Shown in pieces: positions 1 to 4,846 of a stretch of 5,001 bases of DNA. The stretch is taken from assembly GCA_955652635.1 (NCBI GenBank), contig CATPBN010000097.1, forward strand, positions 1 through 5,001, in the 5' to 3' direction. The notes below the pieces were generated by a model. That model saw only the letters and a list, made by a program, of their open reading frames with translations, did not search any database and was not told the origin of the DNA. This stretch comes from an uncultured Gemmatimonadaceae bacterium. Lineage in GTDB: Bacteria > Gemmatimonadota > Gemmatimonadetes > Gemmatimonadales > Gemmatimonadaceae. The translations under genes and the position numbers were made by a program. How positions within the stretch are numbered: the first letter of the stretch is position 1; each line of letters begins with the position of its first letter.

Positions 1-11
1 ACGGCGCCTGA

Positions 12-86
12 TACACCTACCCGACCTCGCACAACCACATCTGGACGGAGGCTGCATCCATTGGTCCAACGGGCGCGTTACCGTCT
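12..86 (+). pseudogene. In-frame upstream remnant of the S9 peptidase gene, cut off by a TGA
   Basis: In the frame of the downstream peptidase, positions 12-86 read through without a stop and encode a stretch containing Tyr-Pro-Thr-Ser-His-Asn-His-Ile-Trp-Thr, directly followed by the first in-frame Met and Lys-Gln-Ile-Thr-Phe-Gly. This resembles the usual inter-blade stretch of S9 peptidase propellers, where a His-Ile-Trp segment precedes a Gln-(Leu/Ile)-Thr-Phe-Gly strand, so it looks like real protein sequence and not leader DNA. A TGA at 9-11 stops the frame. There is no ATG, GTG or TTG between that stop and position 87, so nothing here can start translation conventionally. The other two forward frames do not continue the family pattern. 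It is either a nonsense mutation, a frameshift in the first bases, or a sequence error. Confidence 0.55.
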
Positions 87-1577
87 ATGAAGCAGATCAC
101 GTTCGGCAATTTCGACGAAGGGGAGCCTGTGTGGTCCCCGGATGGAGCTACGCTGTACTTCACGTCGGACCGCAACTTCGAGCCATACTACGCAACGACC
201 GGCGCCGACATTTACGCAGTTCCGGCGCGTGGAGGCGCGATCGTCAAGATCTCGAGCCTCGACGGCAATATCGGAACGATCGCCCTGTCACCCGACGGAA
301 GACGAATCGCATTCACGGGGACGGCGAACGGCAAACCGGTTCGCTCGTATGACCAGCCCGACTTGTTCATCACTGATGCGACTCCCGGATCTACGCCGCG
401 GAATCTGACCACCGGCTACGACTACGACGTGGAAGGCGGAATCGGCAGCGACCAGCATCCTCCGCGTGCGGGCAACGGTGGCGGGATCATCTGGGCCAAG
501 GATGGAAAGAGCGTCGTCGTGGTGACCGCCGAAAATGGCCGCGCCAATCTGAAGCGCTTCTCCACGAGTGATGGGAGGATCGATTCCGTGACGACCGGAG
601 ATCACGAAGTGGTGTCCTACACCGCGAGCTCCGACGGATCGAGGCTTGTTACGCTCGTTTCGACGCCGGTGAACATCGGCGACTTATATGTCGTGGATGC
701 CAGCTCTCGCGCGGCGCCGAGGCAGATCACTCATGTGAACGACGCGCTGTTCAACACGCTCGCGCTGAGCACGCCCGAAGAATTCTGGTACAAGAGCTTC
801 GACGGCAAACGCATTCAGGGCTGGATTCTCAAGCCTCCGCAGTTCGACCCGTCGAAAAAATATCCGCTCATACTCGAGATCCACGGTGGCCCGCACACTG
901 CCTACGGCTCGTCCTTCACGCACGAATTCCTGTGGATGGCGGCCAAGGGCTACGTCGTTCTCTACACGAATCCGCGCGGCAGCACGTCGTACGGTCAGGA
1001 CTTCGGCAACATCATCCAGTTCCACTACCCGGGCGACGACTACAAGGATCTGATGCTGGGCGTCGACGAGGTTCTCAAACGTGGGTACGTGGATTCAACG
1101 CGCATGGGAGTCACCGGTGGGAGCGGCGGCGGAGTGCTCACAAACTGGACCGTTACCCAGACCCATCGCTTCGCCGCCGCGGCGTCACAGCGCTCTATCG
1201 CCGACTGGGCGGGCTGGTGGTACACGGCCGACTTCACGCTCTTCAATCCGACCTGGTTCCACGCCGCGCCGTGGGAAGATCCGAAGGATTACAGCGAGCG
1301 ATCGGCGATCACGCACATCGCGAACGTGACGACGCCGCTGATGTTGATCGAGGGCGAGTCGGACATGCGGACGCCGCCGGTGAATGGTGGGGAGGCGATG
1401 TTCCGCGCGCTGAAGTACCTGCACAAGCCGACGGTGATGGTGCGGTTCCCGGACGAGACGCACGAACTGTCGCGATCGGGGAAACCGTGGCACCGGGTGG
1501 AGAGGCTGCGGCACATTGTGGGGTGGTTCGACAAGTACCTTCAGCACCAGACGACGACGGTGTACGATGTCCATTGA
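87..1577 (+). CDS. S9-family (prolyl oligopeptidase-like) serine peptidase, N-terminally incomplete
   Basis: Serine peptidase expected to cleave short peptides, as in the S9 clan of acylaminoacyl and dipeptidyl peptidases. Residues 1-215 hold propeller repeats of the PD40 type: one with WSPDG at 16-20, one with LSPDG at 67-71, and weaker ones near 134-150 and 178-204. Residues 238-485 form the alpha/beta-hydrolase domain: HGGPH at 266-270 (oxyanion region), nucleophile Ser346 in GGSGGG, Asp426 in GESDMRTP and His459 in DETHE, so the triad is complete. At 496 residues it is clearly shorter than the usual 600-700, and the missing part is the front of the propeller. The ATG at 87 is only the first available start: no ribosome binding site precedes it and family-like sequence lies upstream of it (12-86). 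It converges on the DUF4230-like gene. Family assignment is secure; substrate and localisation cannot be read because the true N-terminus is missing. Confidence 0.9.
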   Translation: MKQITFGNFDEGEPVWSPDGATLYFTSDRNFEPYYATTGADIYAVPARGGAIVKISSLDGNIGTIALSPDGRRIAFTGTANGKPVRSYDQPDLFITDATPGSTPRNLTTGYDYDVEGGIGSDQHPPRAGNGGGIIWAKDGKSVVVVTAENGRANLKRFSTSDGRIDSVTTGDHEVVSYTASSDGSRLVTLVSTPVNIGDLYVVDASSRAAPRQITHVNDALFNTLALSTPEEFWYKSFDGKRIQGWILKPPQFDPSKKYPLILEIHGGPHTAYGSSFTHEFLWMAAKGYVVLYTNPRGSTSYGQDFGNIIQFHYPGDDYKDLMLGVDEVLKRGYVDSTRMGVTGGSGGGVLTNWTVTQTHRFAAAASQRSIADWAGWWYTADFTLFNPTWFHAAPWEDPKDYSERSAITHIANVTTPLMLIEGESDMRTPPVNGGEAMFRALKYLHKPTVMVRFPDETHELSRSGKPWHRVERLRHIVGWFDKYLQHQTTTVYDVH

Positions 1578-1620
1578 CTGCAACTGAACACTACCGGCCG
1601 GGGCTTTCGGCGGGCCGGCC
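1576..1620. repeat. REP-like palindromic repeat, copy A (imperfect)
   Basis: This stretch aligns with 2308-2352. The shared blocks are ACT-CAAC, then an identical 10-mer ACTACCGGCC (1590-1599 and 2322-2331), then after a one-base offset an identical GGCGGG (1609-1614 and 2342-2347). Bases between these blocks differ. It begins at the last bases of the peptidase stop codon and fills most of the convergent gap. Two dispersed copies with a conserved core suggest a small intergenic repeat family, but with only two divergent copies in view this is an inference. Confidence 0.35.
1594..1618. terminator. GC-rich hairpin between convergent genes, possible bidirectional terminator
   Basis: CCGGCC at 1594-1599 can pair with GGCCGG at 1613-1618. 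An alternative register pairs 1596-1601 with 1615-1620. The hairpin sits between the 3' end of the S9 peptidase and the 3' end of the DUF4230-like gene, where a shared terminator is expected. There is no T-run on either strand, so a classical intrinsic terminator is not shown. Its core is part of the repeat copy A. Confidence 0.3.
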
Positions 1621-1640
1621 CTTGGCTCCGGGCTTAGTTG

Positions 1641-2267
1641 TCAGCGGCGCAGTGCGACATCGACAGTGTACCCATCTTTCGCCAACAGCATCTTGAGCAG
1701 CTCGATCGCGCTCTCGTTCGCATGACGAATGAGCTCGAGCTGCCCACCCGCCGCCGTGAGCTGCGCTCTCGCCTGGCGCTGAATCAGATTTCGATCTTCT
1801 GGCGTGAACGGGTTCCATAGCCCGCCCTGCTCGTCGTAGGTCTCCATGTTTCGGATCTCGACTGCAATGAGCTTTGCTGGAGGAATGCGGATCCTGATCA
1901 CTCTTCTCGCGTGATCGATCGAGACGTCGGGATTGTCCCGGAAATCGATTCCGGCGAACAGACGTCCGGTCACGACCACGAGAGAACGTTTCGTCGACCC
2001 ATACCACGTATTCTCGTAGACGATCACGTCGCGCACGGTCGCCTCGCTGGAAACGAGCTTCGCAACAGCGCGGATCTGCGAAACGACGACGTCGTTGGTG
2101 ATGTTCGTCGTGTTACGGCCGAGTAGCGCGCCGGGCACCATTCGCGTGGCGCAGTAGCCGAAGCCGAGGAGAATGAGCAGCGCGACGGCGACGAGCAGCG
2201 TGCCCGGGCCGGCTATACGCTGCTTCGGCTCGCGTGGGAGCGGGTCAATCTCACCAGTTCGATCCAG
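1641..2267 (-). CDS. DUF4230-like membrane-anchored protein, probable CTG start
   Basis: From the CTG at 2267 the product has 208 residues: a short cytoplasmic N-terminus with Lys15 and Arg17, a single membrane segment at about 22-40 (leucine/valine/alanine-rich), and an extracytoplasmic domain. That domain resembles DUF4230: alternating hydrophobic strands, AGIDF at 105-109, a strand around IRIPPAKLIAVEI at 126-138, and a helical C-terminal third with repeated Ala/Gln/Leu. No catalytic motif is visible and the function of the family is unknown. The first ATG in frame is at 2141, but starting there would lose the membrane anchor, although the open frame runs up to a stop at 2289-2291. No ATG, GTG or TTG exists in that extension, whereas CTG at 2265-2267 lies 7 nt after AGGAGG. 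It is the last of four same-strand genes. The gene is secure, the family fairly so, and the CTG start is an inference. Confidence 0.75.
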   Translation of the reverse strand: MDRTGEIDPLPREPKQRIAGPGTLLVAVALLILLGFGYCATRMVPGALLGRNTTNITNDVVVSQIRAVAKLVSSEATVRDVIVYENTWYGSTKRSLVVVTGRLFAGIDFRDNPDVSIDHARRVIRIRIPPAKLIAVEIRNMETYDEQGGLWNPFTPEDRNLIQRQARAQLTAAGGQLELIRHANESAIELLKMLLAKDGYTVDVALRR

Positions 2268-2274
2268 AATCGAT

Positions 2275-2280
2275 CCTCCT
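2275..2280 (-). promoter_or_regulatory. Shine-Dalgarno AGGAGG that points to a CTG start
   Basis: On the minus strand AGGAGG (a perfect anti-SD match) is followed by seven bases and then CTG GAT CGA in the frame of the DUF4230-like protein. No other start codon of that frame lies at a usable distance; ATT at 2268-2270 is only 4 nt away. The ATG at 2292-2290 lies upstream of this site and in a different frame that closes after 13 codons. Confidence 0.5.
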
Positions 2281-2307
2281 CGTCGGAGTCATAGGACGAT
2301 CGAGTTT

Positions 2308-2361
2308 AACTACAACGTATGACTACCGGCCAGAGGCAGTAGGCGGGTAGTCGTAAGTTGC
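2308..2361. repeat. REP-like palindromic repeat, copy B (long imperfect hairpin)
   Basis: Positions 2313-2327 can pair with 2346-2360: 15 positions with 13 Watson-Crick pairs, one wobble (2320/2353) and one mismatch (2317/2356). The stem continues after a G/G mismatch with GCC-type pairing of 2329-2331 to 2342-2344, leaving a 10-base loop. It shares its core (ACTACCGGCC, GGCGGG) with copy A at 1576-1620. Its right arm GTAGTCGTAAGT (2347-2358) is also repeated as GCAGTCGTTAGT at 2377-2388, 10 of 12 bases identical. It lies upstream of the DUF4230-like gene and downstream of the 58-residue gene, so it could act as a transcript-stabilising or attenuating structure. That role is inferred. Confidence 0.5.
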
Positions 2362-2375
2362 AATTGCGGTTGGCG

Positions 2376-2397
2376 TGCAGTCGTTAGTGCGACTGCA
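2376..2397. repeat. Perfect 8-bp hairpin around the stop codon of the small gene
   Basis: TGCAGTCG (2376-2383) and CGACTGCA (2390-2397) are exact inverted complements around a 6-base loop. On the minus strand the loop reads CACTAA, so it holds the TAA stop of the 58-residue gene and its last sense codon. There is no T-run behind it on the minus strand, so it is not a standard intrinsic terminator. Its right-hand sequence is related to the arm of repeat copy B. Confidence 0.5.
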
Positions 2398-2560
2398 TTC
2401 TGCTGGTGGGCGTGGCGTCGTTGATGTGCTTCCACTCAATCAGCGCCATGCGCGCGACCATCTTCTCGAACTCTTCCTCAGACAGGTTCGCGCAGGTCGG
2501 GCGCAGGCGCTCGGCTATGTCGCGCCTGATGGATTCGAGATTGGTGGATGGCGGCTGCAT
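2384..2560 (-). CDS. Small 58-residue hypothetical protein
   Basis: I do not recognise a named family. ATG (2560-2558) to TAA (2386-2384) gives a soluble, mostly helical protein: a first helix at about 8-20 (NLESIRRDIAERLR), a Pro-Thr-Cys turn at 21-23, a second acidic-to-hydrophobic helix at about 27-44 (SEEEFEKMVARMALIEWK), and a polar tail. It has one Cys (23), one Trp (43) and no signal or membrane segment. Support for coding: C/G dominates third positions, the residue pattern is amphipathic and sensible, and it fills an otherwise empty 340-base gap in the direction of its neighbours. An in-frame TGA lies 8 codons upstream with no other start between, which fixes the ATG. No clear ribosome binding site is visible. 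It lies 70 bases after the PAP2 gene. It may be a small regulatory or adaptor protein, but nothing in the sequence shows this. Confidence 0.65.
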   Translation of the reverse strand: MQPPSTNLESIRRDIAERLRPTCANLSEEEFEKMVARMALIEWKHINDATPTSRMQSH

Positions 2561-2630
2561 TCGGGTCGTTCGTCGGGCTGATCAGTAAGAGTGAAGGTGG
2601 CCCCCGTCCAAACTGATACACCGATGCCCC

Positions 2631-3428
2631 TTATTTGGTCACCGACCAGCTTAGAGCGATCGCCCTGCGCTCTGGAACTATCGAGCTCGGCAGGAAAACG
2701 CGCTCGAACGGGTTGCCGGGGTGGCCCAGGTTGTAGCGGTCGAATAACACTGCTGAGTATGTCCCGAGCCCGGCGGCAGCCACCACATCGCTGGCCCAGT
2801 GCTTGTTCTTGTAGATGCGCGAGAAACCGACGAGCGTCGCGGCTGTATACCCAATCGGAGTGACGTACTTCGCAGCACCAGGCCATGAGCGGCCGACCTC
2901 TCGGCTCGCCGCCGTCGCAGCCGCGAACGCCACAGTTACGTGAGCAGAAGGGAGCGACGTGTAGTCGTCATTCGTGAATCCCTTTCCGAAGCGGAAGTCG
3001 TGCGCGTCGTTGACGTCCCGCTGAGGTCGCGAACGGCCGATCGTCATCTGTAATCCTTCCGCCAGCACACCGCCCAGCACTATTGCTTCGCCCGTGTGCA
3101 TCCCCAGCGCCGCGATCGGTCGCGAGCGCTTTTCCAGCCCCAGGAAATACGTGCCCGCGGTTATCATCGCCGAGCCCGGGAATCCAAGGTTGCTGAATAC
3201 GTTGGTTGTCCCTTTGAGGAAGCTATTCGATTGCGTGGAGGGGCGCTGCAATGCTCGGGCGATTGACTCGTCGACAGACATCGTCGCTGCTCCGAGGGCT
3301 ATTACTCCCATGGCTACTGCGGCGTCGTGCGCGCGCAACAGGGAAACGTGTTCAGGGGTTTCCTGGGCGATCAGAGGCTCCCCATAACCGAGGATCGCGA
3401 TGACCAGCGCGAGAAATCGCGAATGCAT
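2631..3428 (-). CDS. Secreted PAP2-superfamily phosphatase
   Basis: A 265-residue protein with a signal-like N-terminus (Met-His-Ser-Arg, hydrophobic 5-20, possible cleavage after Ala21 before Gln-Glu-Thr), so it should act in the periplasm or as an outer-face membrane enzyme. PAP2 motifs occur in order: motif 1 at 127-135 ending Arg134-Pro135, motif 2 Ser-Leu-Pro-Ser-Ala-His with His163, motif 3 Ser203-Arg204...His210...Asp214. The expected first Lys of KX6RP is Gln127. Family members remove phosphate from lipid phosphates such as phosphatidate or undecaprenyl pyrophosphate; the substrate here is not evident. A Met 23 codons further upstream exists, but the ATG at 3428 is preferred: it overlaps the stop of the DedA-PAP2 gene as TAATG, which suggests translational coupling, and it places the signal sequence at the true N-terminus. 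The 58-residue gene follows after 70 bases. Confidence 0.88.
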   Translation of the reverse strand: MHSRFLALVIAILGYGEPLIAQETPEHVSLLRAHDAAVAMGVIALGAATMSVDESIARALQRPSTQSNSFLKGTTNVFSNLGFPGSAMITAGTYFLGLEKRSRPIAALGMHTGEAIVLGGVLAEGLQMTIGRSRPQRDVNDAHDFRFGKGFTNDDYTSLPSAHVTVAFAAATAASREVGRSWPGAAKYVTPIGYTAATLVGFSRIYKNKHWASDVVAAAGLGTYSAVLFDRYNLGHPGNPFERVFLPSSIVPERRAIALSWSVTK

Positions 3429-4774
3429 TACGGAGAGTTTGCTGATAGGCGCCGGCGTTGAGCGACCTGGAGTCCCGATATACAAACCGATAGCCACAGC
3501 ACTCCCACTGCATACCCCGCCACGACGTCACTGAAGTAGTGAACACCCAGATACAATCGGCTGATTCCGATGGCGATGACGAGCACGGCTGTGACAACGA
3601 TGAGCCGCACACGCGCTCTCTGGCGCTCTATCCAAATCGAGCCGACGACGTAAGCGAGCATCCCGTACCCGACGAGCGATCCAAGGGCGTGACCGCTCGG
3701 AAAGCTGTACGTCGTGCCGAATAGGAATTCCGCGGCGCCAGGCGGCCTCGGCCGCTGGATGATGTTCTTGAGGACAAGAGTCAGGAGTCCAGCGCCGCCG
3801 AACGCAGCCGCCCACGCGGCGAGGACGAGCCACTTTCGGCGCATGAGCAGCAGTAGTGCCCCGCCAGATCCAACAATTGCCATCGCGCTTGGAGATCCGA
3901 GCGCGCTGACGATGCTGAAGATCTTGTCGCCGAGCGGGGTTGCATGGGCCCGAAACAATCTGGTCAGGGTGAGATCGAACCTCGTCAACGGATCATGATG
4001 CACCACGTCCTCGGTGACACCGGCGAACAGCCACAGAGCGGCAAGGCTGAGCAGGAATCCGACCGTCAGATGCAGTCCGAGGTACTCGCCGCGGACGAAT
4101 CGCGCGGCGATGAATCTGGCGATTCGCGGGTGACGCTCACGAAAGCGAATCCAGTACCACGAGATGCGTTCGGCGAGATGCTCGCGGTTGGCATTGAACC
4201 ACCGCAGGCTGAAGGAGAGAGTGACGACGAGAGCGACGAGCAGCACGACCGCGAGGCTGGCTTGCCCGATGTAGCGCTCGAGAAGCGGGAGACTTCGTCC
4301 GAAGACATAACCGAGCGTGCCGAAGAGCGTAGCCCAGGTGATACCACCCAGGACGTTGTACAGAGTGAAGACGCGGTAAGGCATCTCGGCAGTTCCGGCG
4401 AGTAATGCCGCCCAGGTCCGAAGGAGCGCGATGAACCGGCCAAAGAAAACGGCCTTGGATCCATACCGGTCAAAGAACGACCGGACTTTCTCGAGCTTGT
4501 GCTCGTCGAAGTGGAAGACGCGCCCGTAGCGCTTGATGAGCGCCAATCCTCCCAGCCGTCCTATCCAGTAGCCAGCCGCGTCGCCAACAATTCCGCCAGT
4601 CGCCGCAAAGGCGATCACCCACCAGATCGACAGATGACCGAGAGCGGCGAGGGCCGCGGCGGTTACCAGGACCGTCTCGCCCGGCAGGGGGATGCCAAGG
4701 CTTTCTATGGCGACGAAGAGGAATACGACTGCATAGCCGTAGGATTCAACGAGCCGAGTGACTGAGCTATGCAC
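3428..4774 (-). CDS. DedA-PAP2 fusion membrane protein
   Basis: A 448-residue polytopic membrane protein with two domains. Residues about 8-190 are DedA/VTT: Glu24...Gly-Ile-Pro-Leu-Pro-Gly-Glu33, Gly64-Asp65...Gly-Tyr-Trp-Ile-Gly-Arg, and FFGRFIALLRT with Arg113 and Arg119, spaced like the two essential arginines of E. coli DedA proteins. A basic linker (about 191-230) leads to a PAP2 domain (about 233-435): Lys336-X6-Arg343-Pro344, Ser-Phe-Pro-Ser360-Gly-His362, and Ser405-Arg406...His412...Asp416, all intact. DedA proteins have been linked to flipping undecaprenyl phosphate, and PAP2 enzymes can produce it from undecaprenyl pyrophosphate, so one protein may combine both steps. That is an inference; the fusion type itself is known in databases as bifunctional DedA/PAP2. 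Start is GTG at 4774: the frame is closed by TAA at 4784-4786 and no ribosome binding site is evident. It is first of the four minus-strand genes and coupled to the next PAP2 gene. Confidence 0.92.
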   Translation of the reverse strand: MHSSVTRLVESYGYAVVFLFVAIESLGIPLPGETVLVTAAALAALGHLSIWWVIAFAATGGIVGDAAGYWIGRLGGLALIKRYGRVFHFDEHKLEKVRSFFDRYGSKAVFFGRFIALLRTWAALLAGTAEMPYRVFTLYNVLGGITWATLFGTLGYVFGRSLPLLERYIGQASLAVVLLVALVVTLSFSLRWFNANREHLAERISWYWIRFRERHPRIARFIAARFVRGEYLGLHLTVGFLLSLAALWLFAGVTEDVVHHDPLTRFDLTLTRLFRAHATPLGDKIFSIVSALGSPSAMAIVGSGGALLLLMRRKWLVLAAWAAAFGGAGLLTLVLKNIIQRPRPPGAAEFLFGTTYSFPSGHALGSLVGYGMLAYVVGSIWIERQRARVRLIVVTAVLVIAIGISRLYLGVHYFSDVVAGYAVGVLWLSVCISGLQVAQRRRLSANSP

Positions 4775-4780
4775 CGCGGA

Positions 4781-4786
4781 AATTTA
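4781..4786 (-). promoter_or_regulatory. Possible -10 element for the DedA-PAP2 gene (leaderless candidate)
   Basis: The minus strand reads TAAATT, a TANNNT-type -10 hexamer, ending 6 nt before the GTG start at 4774. With normal -10 geometry transcription would begin at or next to the start codon, and no ribosome binding site is present. The upstream -35 position (TTTCCC at 17 nt) is poor. A hexamer this loose occurs often by chance. Confidence 0.25.
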
Positions 4787-4834
4787 CTTGACGATGATTG
4801 TCGGGGAAATCTGGCGGCGCCTGAAACAGTGTCC

Positions 4835-4840
4835 TAGCTT
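4835..4840 (+). promoter_or_regulatory. Possible -10 element for the right-edge lipoprotein gene (leaderless candidate)
   Basis: TAGCTT fits TANNNT and ends 6 nt before the GTG at 4847, the same geometry as on the other strand at 4781-4786. The GGA at 4841-4843 is too close to the start to be a good ribosome binding site. No convincing -35 is seen. Confidence 0.22.
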
Positions 4841-4846
4841 GGAATC

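Noticed and set aside
1185..1583. Minus-strand 132-codon frame opposite the peptidase
   Set aside because: His/Arg-rich antisense translation typical of GC-rich DNA; the plus strand holds Asp426 and His459 of a clear enzyme here.
932..1696. Plus-strand 254-codon frame inside the S9 peptidase
   Set aside because: Arg-rich, low-complexity translation with no domain; it is the +1 shadow of the catalytic domain, whose own frame has all motifs.
2290..2292. ATG on the minus strand upstream of the AGGAGG as the start of the DUF4230-like gene
   Set aside because: It is in another frame and closes after 13 codons; it would need an indel to join the membrane-protein frame.
2288..2315. Possible promoter for the DUF4230-like gene: TTGTAG (2310-2315) and TATGAC (2288-2293) on the minus strand, 16 nt apart
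   Set aside because: Only partial matches to consensus, and transcription would start right at the ribosome binding site; the -35 also lies inside the repeat hairpin. Too weak to list.
2515..2886. Minus-strand 123-codon frame overlapping the small gene and the PAP2 gene
   Set aside because: It runs out of frame through the end of the PAP2 gene and the 58-residue gene; the translation is Arg/Cys-rich with no pattern, while both overlapped frames look coding.
3944..4405. Plus-strand 153-codon frame, Glu/Asp-rich
   Set aside because: Antisense to the DedA-PAP2 gene, whose membrane segments and motifs explain the region; the acidic composition is the reverse-complement image of hydrophobic and Arg codons.
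4788..4793. TTGACG resembling a -35 box on the plus strand upstream of the lipoprotein gene
   Set aside because: No acceptable -10 hexamer at 16-18 nt, so it is not supported as a promoter.
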